From: JALZKA01 sp963721645
GTDB taxonomy: Bacteria; Actinomycetota; Thermoleophilia; Solirubrobacterales; 70-9
Length of the DNA stretch: 64,000 bases
Direction of reading: 5' to 3'
Assembly: GCA_963721645.1 (NCBI GenBank)
Contig: CAVRJK010000002.1
Location: 62,001-126,000 of the forward strand
Under the pieces are notes generated by a model. The model was not told the origin of the DNA and did not search any database. It saw only the letters and a program-made list of their open reading frames with translations. The translations under genes were made by a program, and so were the position numbers. Below, in pieces: positions 49,465 to 58,260 of the stretch; position 1 is the first letter of the stretch, and every line of letters starts with the position of its first letter.

Positions 49465-50880
49465 CTAGTGTGGGTCCCCGCCGTCGCGTGCCGCAGCGAG
49501 CATCTCATCCACCGTCGCGAACTTCACGCGTGGCCGGCCGATGGGCTCACCACGCGCGACCTCTGCCTTGTCGATCTCCTGCCAGCCGCCGAACGAGACG
49601 TAGTCGGGTACGCGTTCTGAGACGAGCGCCGCGATCGTGTCCGGCGAAGTGTTATCGGCGGGTTCCGGGATCCGCTCGGCGCCAAGGTCTTCGAGCAGGC
49701 TATTCACGGTGTCCAGGGCATCCTTCTTGTTCGTCCCGATCACGCCGCTGGGTCCTCGTTTGATCCAGCCGACCACGTACTGGCCGGGGATCTGCTCGCC
49801 GGTGTCGGGGTTCACGACCCGTCCGTTCTCGTTCGGGATGACGCCGCCCGAGTCGTCGAACGGCAGACCCTCCAGCCCCATCCCCTTGTAGCCGATCGAC
49901 CGAAGCACCAGCCCGCACTCGATCTCCTCGCGCTCGCCGGTGTCCGTCGCGCGGACGGCACCCGAATCGTCGCGCTTGAGCTCATTTCGTCCGATCACGA
50001 TCGCCTCGACCTTCCCATCGCCCCGGATCTCGACGGGGGAGGACAGGAACCGAAGGACTATGCGACGGCGCTTCCCCTCCGGCGGCCGCTCCGAGAAGCC
50101 CTTCAGGATCTCGACGTTCCGTTTACTGGTCGGATTGGCGTCGTCAGACGCCAGAAGTTCGGCGCTGATCTCATCCAGATCGCAGTCGGCCGGATCGACG
50201 ATGATGTCCGCGTCGGTCATCTCTCCCAGCTCGCGCACCTCCGGGTTGGTGAAGGCCGCCTGTGCCGGGCCGCGCCTTCCCAGAACAACTATCTCTTCGA
50301 TGTTCGAGTCTGCGAGTGCGTCGATCGCATGATCGGCGGTGTCCGTCTCTTCGAGCTCTGATCTGGTGAGAGCCAGCATCCGAGCCACGTCGGCCGCGAC
50401 GTTCCCGTTTCCGATCACGACCGCGCGCTTGGCGGAAAGGTCGAACTCGTGCTCCGCGAAGTCGGGGTGGGCGTTGTACCAGGCGACGAACTCGGTTGCA
50501 GCATGGCTGCCGTCGAAGTGCTCCCCTTCGATTCCGAGCGACCTGTCCGTCGCGGTCCCGTAGGCGTAGATGACTGCGTGATAGTGCTCGGCGAGCTCCA
50601 GAGCGGTGATCTCGCGGCCGATGTGGACGTTTCCGAAGAAGCGGAAGCCTGGCCTGGCCGCGGTCTTCTCGTACACCCGGATCACCGACTTGATCTTTGG
50701 ATGATCCGGGGCGACGCCGGCCCGAACCAGGCCGTAGGGGGTCGGGAGCCGGTCGAACATGTCCACCTCGATCACGTGTTCTGCGTGTTTCAAGAGGTGC
50801 TCGGCCGCGTAAAAGCCGGCCGGCCCCGATCCGACGATCGCAACCCGTAGCGGGTTTTCCTCGGTGCCTGCCTTGGGCAT
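49465..50880 (-). CDS. Ferredoxin-NADP reductase (FprA/adrenodoxin reductase type)
   Basis: A 471-residue FAD enzyme starting at the ATG at 50880, two bases after the hemQ stop. The FAD loop VAIVGSGPAGFYAAEHLLK lies at residues 13-31; DMFDRLPTPYGLVRAGVAPD and HPKIKSVIR are family signatures. The NADP loop is VVIGNGNVAADVARML, and GLVLRSIGYKGMGLEGLPFD and VGWIKRGPSGVIGTNKKDA near the C-terminus complete the pattern. It supplies electrons to ferredoxin from NADPH or the reverse. Longer upstream frames run through hemQ and are not real. Confidence 0.93.
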   Translation of the reverse strand: MPKAGTEENPLRVAIVGSGPAGFYAAEHLLKHAEHVIEVDMFDRLPTPYGLVRAGVAPDHPKIKSVIRVYEKTAARPGFRFFGNVHIGREITALELAEHYHAVIYAYGTATDRSLGIEGEHFDGSHAATEFVAWYNAHPDFAEHEFDLSAKRAVVIGNGNVAADVARMLALTRSELEETDTADHAIDALADSNIEEIVVLGRRGPAQAAFTNPEVRELGEMTDADIIVDPADCDLDEISAELLASDDANPTSKRNVEILKGFSERPPEGKRRRIVLRFLSSPVEIRGDGKVEAIVIGRNELKRDDSGAVRATDTGEREEIECGLVLRSIGYKGMGLEGLPFDDSGGVIPNENGRVVNPDTGEQIPGQYVVGWIKRGPSGVIGTNKKDALDTVNSLLEDLGAERIPEPADNTSPDTIAALVSERVPDYVSFGGWQEIDKAEVARGEPIGRPRVKFATVDEMLAAARDGGDPH

Positions 50881-50882
50881 GG

Positions 50883-51587
50883 TCAGCCGCCGATAGCGCC
50901 TACGTGAGCCGATGCGGCGGTGCCGTCGAGTGCGTCGAGCGCCCGGGAGACCGACATCGAGACGCAGGTGAAGATCGGCGTGTCCCGGAGCGTGTATGCA
51001 CTCGACTCGGATGCGCGGAGCTCCTGAACGAGATCGAGAAAGCGATGCGGCTCGTCGGTCTCGAACGAGACCACGAACTCCTGATCGTCGATTCCGAACG
51101 AGTAGGCGGTGTTGATGGCGATGTCGGGATAGGTCCGGCCGATCGCGATGTGGTCGGCCATGATCCGTCGGCGCTCCTCGAGCGGCAACTGGTACCACTC
51201 GCGCTTCTTGTCGAGCGGATAGACGAAGAGGTACTTGCGATCCGACTGGCAGATCTCGGGCCGGGCAGCGGAGTCCGAGTACGGCGAGGGCTTCGTCATC
51301 GCAAGGTAGGAGTGGGGGGTGGACATCCACTTGGCGAGACCGGACTGCGCGAGCACGACGTGAAACGTGTGGATGTCGTCCAGGACCGGGCTCTGGGCGA
51401 GCAGCATCAGATCGACGTCGCCGCGGGTTCCGACGGTCGAATAGGCACGGAGCGAGCGGTCGTGTGAAAAGTCCTCGCACGCGGCCAGGAATTCAGCCTT
51501 GTCCGCGGCGCGCAGGTCCGCATCGCGGCGCTGCCACGCGGGATCCAGCTTCAAGAACGAGAACTTCGCGAAAGTGCGCTCCGTCAC
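50883..51587 (-). CDS. hemQ: Coproheme decarboxylase HemQ (chlorite-dismutase family)
   Basis: A 234-residue protein, last enzyme of the coproporphyrin-dependent heme pathway, that decarboxylates coproheme to heme b. The block YLFVYPLDKKREWYQLPLEE holds the catalytic Tyr and Lys/Arg. RRRIMADHIAIGRTYPDIAI holds the heme-binding His, and SFGIDDQEFVVSFET is typical. I place the start at the GTG at 51587 (VTERTFAKFSFLKLDPAW); an ATG at 51638 would add 17 poorly conserved residues and overlap the divergent start. It heads the iron operon. Confidence 0.9.
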   Translation of the reverse strand: MTERTFAKFSFLKLDPAWQRRDADLRAADKAEFLAACEDFSHDRSLRAYSTVGTRGDVDLMLLAQSPVLDDIHTFHVVLAQSGLAKWMSTPHSYLAMTKPSPYSDSAARPEICQSDRKYLFVYPLDKKREWYQLPLEERRRIMADHIAIGRTYPDIAINTAYSFGIDDQEFVVSFETDEPHRFLDLVQELRASESSAYTLRDTPIFTCVSMSVSRALDALDGTAASAHVGAIGG

Positions 51588-51636
51588 GCGCTCAAGGCTA
51601 GCCGTCCGCGTCGCTGCGATACCGTCGCGACGCGCC

Positions 51637-54117
51637 ATGCGGATCGCGATCGTCAGCCCGTATTCCTGGAGCTATCCGGGCGGAGTCAATCGCCATGTCG
51701 ATGCTCTTGCCCATGCACTCGCCGACCGCGGCCATGAGCCGGCCGTGATGGCTCCGTTCGACCCACCCGACCGACTTACGCGCCTACTTCATCGCTCCGA
51801 GCCCCAGGTCACCGAGGCGCCCGAGCACTTGTGGGATCTCGGACGGTCCGTGGGGATCGGGGCCAACGGATCCGTTTCGAACCTCTCGACTTTTCCTCGC
51901 GGCGTTTCGGCCCTGCGGCGCGGCCTGTCGGAGTTCAGCCCCGACGTGGTGCATGTCCACGAGCCCGCTGCGCCCGTGGCCGGGTGGGACGCCTGTTCAT
52001 ACAGGGCCGCCCCGGTTGTCGGGACCTTCCACTCCTACTCGACCAAGGCTTGGCCTAATTACGCCGCCTCCCTGATCGGGGCCCGCCGGAAGTTCAACCA
52101 GCTCCACGCCAGGATCGCGGTATCCGAGGCGGCGCGATGGACGGGCAGGCGGTGGTTTGGCGGCGAGTACGTGGTGATCCCGAACGGGGTCGATGTCGAC
52201 GGCCCGCAGAGTGCCTCGAAGCGCGAGGCGGGGGAGCTCCGCGTCCTGTTCGTCGGCCGCGCGGAGGAGCGCAAGGGCCTGCCGGTTCTTCTACGCGCGT
52301 TCGAAGCCCTGGTCGAGCACGTCCCGGCTCGCCTTGTGGTGGTGGGGCCGACGCTCGAAGAGGTCGCAAGGCACCTGAGCGAGCCGGAAGCGTCGGCCCG
52401 CGTCGAGGTGGTCGGGCGGGTCGATCAGAAGGAACTCTGGCGCCGGCTCCACGAATCGGACGTCCTTTGCGCCCCCTCGCTCGGGGGCGAGAGCTTCGGG
52501 ATGATCCTCACGGAGGCATTCGCGGCCGGAACGCCGGTGATCGCGTCCGCCATTGCGGGCTACTCAGGCGTCGTCACCGATGGGGTGGAGGGCGCTCTTG
52601 TGCCGCCGGGCGATCCGCAGCGCCTGGCGGAGGAGCTGCGGAGGATGTATCTCGAGCCCGAACGCAGGCGAGCCATGGGAGAGGCGGCGCGCGAGTCTGC
52701 GCGTCGGTACGCCTGGCCGCAGGTGGCAACGGAGGTCGAACTCGTCTACGAAGTGGCGCAGGCGTCGTTCCAGGAGGCTAAACGGCGCAGCGCCGCCAAA
52801 CGCCTGGGCCTTGTGCCGATCGATGGCTCGCCGCGCATACCGGCCCGGCGCATACCGGCCCTGGCCGGCGAGCCGCCCCGTAACCGCCGCGCGCTCGTCG
52901 CGCGCCGGGCCGGCCTGATCTCGGCAGCGGTGATCGGTGCGCTCCTCACCTATCTGGCGGTCACGCGCATCGGGGTCGGCGAGGTTTTCGCCGCGGCCGT
53001 CCGCTCAAACCTCAACTGGGTTCTGGTGGCGACGGCAATCATGATTTTCTCGCTGCTCCTGCGCGCCGAGTCGTGGCTCGCGATCATCAGGGCTGCACTT
53101 CCAAGCGCAACGATTCGCCGCCGGGATGTCACTTCGGCAACTGTGATCGGCGTGCTCATGTCGGCGACGCTCCCCGCACGGCTGGGTGAGCCTGCCAGAG
53201 CCATGGTTTTGGCCAGACACGTCGGCAGGGTGCGAGACACGTTCCCGCTCCTCTTGGGAACCCTGGTCTCCCAGACCATTCTCAATCTCGCCGCGCTCGC
53301 CCTGCTCGGGGTGATCATCGTCGGGTCGACGGATCTCTTCTCCGCCGGCACCGAGCAACTCTTCCTCGTAAGCGCCGCCCCGCTTGTCCTGCTGGCCGTC
53401 GTGCTATCCGCTCCTTTCGTCCTGCGACCCGACGGCTCGGGGCGCATCGCGCGACCGGCCGCAGCCATGCGCTCCGTTTTGGCCAAGGTGCGGGCCGGCC
53501 TGTCCGTGTTTCGCGATCCGCGAAATGGGGTCGTTGCGACCGTTGGGCAGCTGGGAGCGTGGGGGCTTCAGCTCGCCGCATGCACCACGCTCTTTTATGC
53601 CCTTGGCCTCGAGGGAGTTGGAATCGGCGCGGCCGCCGCGGTTCTCTTCGCCGTGAACGTGACGGCCGTGGTCCCCGCCACGCCATCGAACATCGGCGTC
53701 TTCCAGCTCGCGACCGTGAGCGTTCTCACAACCGGGTTCGGCGTGAGCGCGGCCGACGCCCTGGCCTACGGAGTGATCCTGCAGGCGGTCGAGATCTCGA
53801 CCGCCGTTGTGCTTGGGCTGCCTGCTCTGGTTCGCGAGGGCATCACTTGGTCCGACCTCAGGTGGCGGGCGCTCTCGAGCGCGCCCGTGCAGCTGTCCTC
53901 CCTCGCCCGGCCGACAGCGTGGCCGAACCGGGCTGATCGACCGGTATCCTGCGATAGACCATCGAGAGCGGCTGAGGGGCCTGGCCCGAGGACGCCGCAG
54001 CAACCCGAACGTGGTGATCCACGGAGCTGGGTGCTACCGCCCGGAGCGATGGGAATGAATTACAAACGTGATCGCATTACAGAGATACCCAACGACACCT
54101 GTTGCTTTCGCACCTAA
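51637..54117 (+). CDS. GT4 glycosyltransferase fused to a UPF0104/AglD-like membrane protein
   Basis: An 826-residue fusion. Residues 1-385 form a GT-B glycosyltransferase (MRIAIVSPYSWSYPGGVNRH at the start, IPNGVDVDG, VLFVGRAEERKGLPVLLRAF, and GGESFGMILTEAFAAGTPVI with the EX7E motif near 285-293) close to PimA-like mannosyltransferases. Residues about 423-750 have seven to eight membrane helices of the UPF0104/lysylphosphatidylglycerol-synthase-like family (for example RLGEPARAMVLARHVGRVRD). It may make and move a glycolipid. The frame continues past residue 774 through a SAM riboswitch, so the last about 50 residues are non-conserved and doubtful. Confidence 0.82.
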   Translation: MRIAIVSPYSWSYPGGVNRHVDALAHALADRGHEPAVMAPFDPPDRLTRLLHRSEPQVTEAPEHLWDLGRSVGIGANGSVSNLSTFPRGVSALRRGLSEFSPDVVHVHEPAAPVAGWDACSYRAAPVVGTFHSYSTKAWPNYAASLIGARRKFNQLHARIAVSEAARWTGRRWFGGEYVVIPNGVDVDGPQSASKREAGELRVLFVGRAEERKGLPVLLRAFEALVEHVPARLVVVGPTLEEVARHLSEPEASARVEVVGRVDQKELWRRLHESDVLCAPSLGGESFGMILTEAFAAGTPVIASAIAGYSGVVTDGVEGALVPPGDPQRLAEELRRMYLEPERRRAMGEAARESARRYAWPQVATEVELVYEVAQASFQEAKRRSAAKRLGLVPIDGSPRIPARRIPALAGEPPRNRRALVARRAGLISAAVIGALLTYLAVTRIGVGEVFAAAVRSNLNWVLVATAIMIFSLLLRAESWLAIIRAALPSATIRRRDVTSATVIGVLMSATLPARLGEPARAMVLARHVGRVRDTFPLLLGTLVSQTILNLAALALLGVIIVGSTDLFSAGTEQLFLVSAAPLVLLAVVLSAPFVLRPDGSGRIARPAAAMRSVLAKVRAGLSVFRDPRNGVVATVGQLGAWGLQLAACTTLFYALGLEGVGIGAAAAVLFAVNVTAVVPATPSNIGVFQLATVSVLTTGFGVSAADALAYGVILQAVEISTAVVLGLPALVREGITWSDLRWRALSSAPVQLSSLARPTAWPNRADRPVSCDRPSRAAEGPGPRTPQQPERGDPRSWVLPPGAMGMNYKRDRITEIPNDTCCFRT
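53957..54056 (+). promoter_or_regulatory. SAM riboswitch (SAM-I family or close variant)
   Basis: The closing helix P1 pairs CCATCG (53959-53964) with CGATGG (54047-54052). Inside lie the S-box core blocks AGAGCGG, CTGAGGG, CTGGCCC and GCAACC in the right order, a P3 hairpin CGTGG/CCACG and a late segment GGGTGCTACCGCCC. This is the aptamer pattern of S-adenosylmethionine sensors, placed 79 bases before metH. The last blocks differ from the standard SAM-I wording (GGTGCTAATTCC type), so a SAM-I/IV-type variant is possible. It overlaps the 3' end of the upstream reading frame. Confidence 0.9.
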
Positions 54118-54123
54118 AGGTGC
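54110..54123 (+). promoter_or_regulatory. Hairpin that covers the metH ribosome site
   Basis: GCACCT (54110-54115) can pair with AGGTGC (54118-54123); the 3' arm includes AAGGTG, the only Shine-Dalgarno-like sequence before the metH ATG at 54135. A CACCT anti-Shine-Dalgarno arm next to a SAM aptamer suggests control of translation. TTATT follows, so weak termination is another option. Confidence 0.5.
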
Positions 54124-54134
54124 TTATTAGACAA

Positions 54135-57100
54135 ATGGCCGAACGTGACTTCATAGCCGCGACCCGCGATCGCGTCGTCGTATTCGACGGCGGGATGGGC
54201 GCGACGCTGGAACAGTTCGACCTCACCTCCGAGGATTACGGCGGCCTTCAGGGCAAGTGTCACGAGGCGCTGATCCTCAACCGCCCTGACGTCATCCAGT
54301 CGGTCCACGAGTCGATGCTGGAGGCAGGCGCCGAGGTTCTCGAGACCGACTCATTTCAGGGCTCGCGCATAAAGCTCGAGGAGTGGGGACTGGGCGAGCA
54401 CACGCTCGAGGTCAACCGTGGAGCGGCGGAGATCGCCCGCAAGGCAGCGGGACCCGACCGCTTCGTCGCCGGCTCGATCGGTCCGACCGGGTTTCTCCCG
54501 TCATCCGACGACCCGACCCTGGGCGATATCTCGTTTCGCAAGCTGGTCGAGGTCTTCGAAGAACAGGCGCGCGGCCTGGTCGAGGGCGGCGCCGACCTGA
54601 TCATCATCGAGACCGCCCAGGACATCCTGGAGGTCAAGGCCGCGATCTTCGGCGCGCGAGAGGCCTTCAAGGCAACGGGTCGCACGCTGCCGATCCAGAC
54701 CTCGGTCTCGCTCCTGCCCCAAGGCGGCAAGATGCTGCTCGGCACCGACATTCAGGCGGTGCTGACCACTCTTTGTGCGCTGGACGTCGACGTGATCGGG
54801 CTCAACTGCTCGACGGGACCCGAGGACATGCGCGACGCGATCCGCTATCTCGGCGAAGTATCGCCGCTGCCGGTCCACTGCATCCCGAACGCCGGCCTGC
54901 CCCTCCAGGGCCCCGACGGCGAGACGATCTTCCCGGAGTCGCCCGAGCAGATCGCGAAGGTGCTGGGGGAGTTCGTGGAGCGGCACGGAGTCGGCATCGT
55001 CGGCGGCTGTTGCGGCACGACGCCCGACCACATTCGCGCGATCGCCGAGCGTGTGAAAGACCACAAGCTCGGGGTACGCCCCTCCGCGCCACCGCCCTTC
55101 GTGAGTTCGATGATGACCGCGACCGACCTGGTGCAGGAGCCGCGGCCGACGCTTGTGGGTGAGCGCGTCAACTCGCAGGGCTCGCGCAAGGCCAAGGAGC
55201 TCTTGCTCGCCGACGATTACGACGGCCTCGTGCAGGTCGCCGAAGATCAGGTGACCGGCGGGGCGCACGTCCTCGACATCTGCGTGGCGCTGACCGAACG
55301 TGCAGACGAGGACGTGCAGATGCGAGAGGTGGTCCAGCGGATCTCGCTGACCCAGCCCGCACCGATCCAGATCGACTCCACCGAGCCCGAGGTGATCGAG
55401 GCTGCGCTCGAGGCGATCCCCGGGCGGGCAATCGTCAACTCCATCAACCTCGAGGCCGGCCGCGACAAGGCCGACCGCGTAATCCCGATGGCCAAGGCCC
55501 ACGGTGCGGCGCTGATCGCTCTCACCATCGACGAGGTCGGCATGGCGAAGACGGGTGAGCGAAAGCTCGAGATCGCCAAGCGAATCACCGAGATCGCCTG
55601 TGACGAGCACGGCCTCGAGCCGGAGGCGCTGATCTTCGATGCACTCACTTTCACCCTTACTACAGGCGACGAGGAGTGGCGGCCTTCGGCCGTGGCGACG
55701 ATCGAGGGCATCAAGGCAATCAAGGAGGGCATCCCGGGCGTGAAGACCTCGCTCGGCGTCTCGAACGTCTCGTTCGGGGTCGGGCTCCCTGCACGCTCGG
55801 TCCTGAACTCCGTCTTTCTCCACCACTGCGTCGACGCCGGGCTCGATCTCGCGATGGTCAATCCCAACCACATCACGCCATACGGGGAGATCTCAGAAGA
55901 GGAGCGAGCGCTGGCCGACGACCTCGTCTTCAACCGCTCGGACGACGCGCTCGAGAAGTTCATCGAGCACTTCGAGTCCAAGGGCCCCGAGGAAGCAGAG
56001 GAGGCCGGCGACCCGACCGCCGACATGGAGCCAGAGGAGGCCCTCCACTGGCACATCCTGCGCCGTAAGAAGGACGGGGTCGAGGAGTGGATCGACCGCT
56101 CGGTGGACAAGATCGGCGCCGTCCCGACCCTGAACCAGGTGCTGCTTCCGGCGATGAAGGAGGTCGGCGACAAGTTCGGCGCCGGCGAGCTGATCCTGCC
56201 GTTCGTTCTTCAGTCGGCCGAGGTCATGAAGCGCGCCGTGGCGCAGCTCGAGAACTACCTCGAGCGGATGGAGGGCCACACCAAGGGCAAGGTCGTGATC
56301 GCAACCGTCTTCGGCGACGTCCATGACATCGGCAAGTCGCTGGTCAACACGATCCTGACCAACAACGGCTACACGGTCGTGGACCTCGGCAAGCAGGTCC
56401 CGATCGACACGATCATCGACGCGGCGATCGAGCACGATGCGGACGCGATCGGACTCTCGGCCCTGCTCGTCTCGACCTCCAAGCAGATGCCCGCCTGCAT
56501 CGGCGAGCTCCATGAGCGAGGCCTCGAGTTCCCAGTTTTGATCGGCGGCGCAGCCATCAACCGCGACTTCGGCCGCCGCGTGCTCTATCCCCGCGGCAAG
56601 GAGTCCGACGAGATCTACGAGCCCGGCGTCTTTTACTGCAAGGACGCCTTCGCGGGGCTCGACACGGTCGACGCCCTGGTAGACGAAGAGGCTCGTAAGT
56701 CGCTCGTCACGAAGTTCCGCGACGAGGCCAAGGAGTTCCGCTCAAAGCCCGTGGTCGTCGACGATGGCCCGCCCACGACAGACGACTCGGTGCGCTCTGC
56801 CGTGCGTACCGACGCGGAGATTCCCGATCCCCCTTTCTGGGGGTTTCGCGACGTCGATGTCGACCTGGAAGAGGTCTATCCCTATCTCGACCGCCACGTG
56901 CTGTTCAAGCTCCACTGGGGCGGGCGCGGGAACAAGGGGGAGGCGTGGCGCCGGATCGTCGAGGGGCACGACGGCGATGAGGGCTTCGCGCCGAAGCTCG
57001 AGCGCATGTGGCGAGAGCAGGACTACCTCGAGCCGAAGGTGCGGGTGGGCTACTTCCCGTGCAACGCCGACGGCAACGACCTCGTCGTCTTCGACCCCGA

Positions 57101-57749
57101 GGACCACGACTCAGAGATCGAGCGCTTCACGTTCCCACGCCAGCCCAAGCACGACCGCATCTGCCTCGCGGACTTCTTCAGGCCACTGCCTGACGGCTCC
57201 TCCGCTTCGCGTCCGGGGCCGTCAGGGTCCGAGACGGTCCGCGACGTCGTCGCGCTCCAGGGCGTGACGGTCGGAGCGGAGGTCACCAAGCGGATCGCTG
57301 AGCTCGAAAGGGACGGCGAGTTCGCCGAGCAGCTCTTCGTTCATGGTCTCGGCGTTCAGGCGGCTGAAGGGCTGGCTGAGTGGAACCACGCGCGGATCCG
57401 CGAGGGCCTCAGCGTCGACGCCGGTCAGGGCCGCCGCTACTCATGGGGCTATCCCGCTTGCCCTGACCAGTCTGAGCACGAGAAGCTGTGGCGCCTCTTG
57501 AAGCTGGACGACCTCGGAATGACTCTTTCAGGCGGCCACGCAGTCGAGCCTGAGCAGTCAACCGTCGCGATCGTTGCCCATCACCCGCAGGCGGTCTACT
57601 TCGGCATGAAGTCCGGCTTCGTTCCGGCCGAGCCGAAGCAGGACGAGCTAATCGCGGGAACCGACCGCGGTGGCGAGTTGCCGCCCGACGACGACTTCGA
57701 GGGCGACGGATCGATCGAGGCCGAAGCCTCAGAAGAACCCGTCGCCTGA
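54135..57749 (+). CDS. metH: Cobalamin-dependent methionine synthase
   Basis: A 1204-residue enzyme that methylates homocysteine from methyltetrahydrofolate through cobalamin. Domains in order: homocysteine-binding (about 1-310; zinc Cys in LNCSTGPED and GGCCGTTPDH near 289), pterin-binding (about 330-600; GERVNSQGSRK, SINLEAGRDK), cobalamin cap and Rossmann domains (about 640-890; DVHDIGKSLV with the axial His at 730), and the SAM-binding reactivation domain (about 900-1185; RYSWGYPACPDQSEHEKLW). E. coli MetH has 1227 residues. The ATG at 54135 is chosen; a TTG upstream lies in the hairpin. It is under SAM-riboswitch control. Confidence 0.97.
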   Translation: MAERDFIAATRDRVVVFDGGMGATLEQFDLTSEDYGGLQGKCHEALILNRPDVIQSVHESMLEAGAEVLETDSFQGSRIKLEEWGLGEHTLEVNRGAAEIARKAAGPDRFVAGSIGPTGFLPSSDDPTLGDISFRKLVEVFEEQARGLVEGGADLIIIETAQDILEVKAAIFGAREAFKATGRTLPIQTSVSLLPQGGKMLLGTDIQAVLTTLCALDVDVIGLNCSTGPEDMRDAIRYLGEVSPLPVHCIPNAGLPLQGPDGETIFPESPEQIAKVLGEFVERHGVGIVGGCCGTTPDHIRAIAERVKDHKLGVRPSAPPPFVSSMMTATDLVQEPRPTLVGERVNSQGSRKAKELLLADDYDGLVQVAEDQVTGGAHVLDICVALTERADEDVQMREVVQRISLTQPAPIQIDSTEPEVIEAALEAIPGRAIVNSINLEAGRDKADRVIPMAKAHGAALIALTIDEVGMAKTGERKLEIAKRITEIACDEHGLEPEALIFDALTFTLTTGDEEWRPSAVATIEGIKAIKEGIPGVKTSLGVSNVSFGVGLPARSVLNSVFLHHCVDAGLDLAMVNPNHITPYGEISEEERALADDLVFNRSDDALEKFIEHFESKGPEEAEEAGDPTADMEPEEALHWHILRRKKDGVEEWIDRSVDKIGAVPTLNQVLLPAMKEVGDKFGAGELILPFVLQSAEVMKRAVAQLENYLERMEGHTKGKVVIATVFGDVHDIGKSLVNTILTNNGYTVVDLGKQVPIDTIIDAAIEHDADAIGLSALLVSTSKQMPACIGELHERGLEFPVLIGGAAINRDFGRRVLYPRGKESDEIYEPGVFYCKDAFAGLDTVDALVDEEARKSLVTKFRDEAKEFRSKPVVVDDGPPTTDDSVRSAVRTDAEIPDPPFWGFRDVDVDLEEVYPYLDRHVLFKLHWGGRGNKGEAWRRIVEGHDGDEGFAPKLERMWREQDYLEPKVRVGYFPCNADGNDLVVFDPEDHDSEIERFTFPRQPKHDRICLADFFRPLPDGSSASRPGPSGSETVRDVVALQGVTVGAEVTKRIAELERDGEFAEQLFVHGLGVQAAEGLAEWNHARIREGLSVDAGQGRRYSWGYPACPDQSEHEKLWRLLKLDDLGMTLSGGHAVEPEQSTVAIVAHHPQAVYFGMKSGFVPAEPKQDELIAGTDRGGELPPDDDFEGDGSIEAEASEEPVA

Positions 57750-57753
57750 TCCG

Positions 57754-58209
57754 TCAGCGAGGATCCAGCGAAAGCACCGGGATAACCCGGTCTTCGGCGT
57801 AGACCTGATAGTCCGCGTAGGACGGGTACGCCTCGACCAGCTTCAGCCACGCCTGCTCGCGCTCGTCGCCCTCGATCACCCGAGCGAGCACCGGTATCCG
57901 GTCCTTGCCAACCTCGATCTCGGTCTCGGGTGAGGCGACGAGGTTGTGGTACCAGGCCGGATTCCGGTCGGTGCCTCCCTTCGACGCGACGATCAGCCAG
58001 CGGCTGCCGTCCTCGAGCCCGATCAAGGGAGAGACGCGCTCCGTCCCGCTCTTCTTGCCGACGTGGTGGACGAGGATGATCGGAGCGCCGCTGCCCGGCA
58101 TCTTGCCGCCGACCCGACCGCCGCTCAAGCGATACGCGACGCGGTTCAGGGCGGCCATTCCGTTGAACGCTTTCCAGAACGGCGAGGAGGAGGGAGGGGG
58201 CTTGGGCAC
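57754..58209 (-). CDS. Deazaflavin (F420)-dependent nitroreductase-family protein
   Basis: A 151-residue Ddn-like split-barrel protein. ILVHHVGKKSGTERVSPLIG and WLIVASKGGTDRNPAWYHNL are the family signatures: the first contacts F420, and the GG..NPAWYHN segment is nearly invariant. Relatives reduce quinones or nitro compounds, or have no known substrate. It fits with the other F420-type enzyme in the window (38.5 kb). It is convergent with metH, 4 bases away. Confidence 0.9.
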   Translation of the reverse strand: MPKPPPSSSPFWKAFNGMAALNRVAYRLSGGRVGGKMPGSGAPIILVHHVGKKSGTERVSPLIGLEDGSRWLIVASKGGTDRNPAWYHNLVASPETEIEVGKDRIPVLARVIEGDEREQAWLKLVEAYPSYADYQVYAEDRVIPVLSLDPR

Positions 58210-58260
58210 TTAACCAATGTAGGGGGCGCGACCGATGCGCCCGCTCACGACGTCACTCCG

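Noticed and set aside
51588..51638. ATG at 51638 as the hemQ start
   Set aside because: It overlaps the divergent glycosyltransferase start and adds residues that do not look conserved; the GTG at 51587 begins the usual HemQ N-terminus.
54102..54134. TTG at 54102 as the metH start
   Set aside because: It would place the start before the hairpin and in the stop region of the upstream frame; the ATG at 54135 begins the typical MetH N-terminus.
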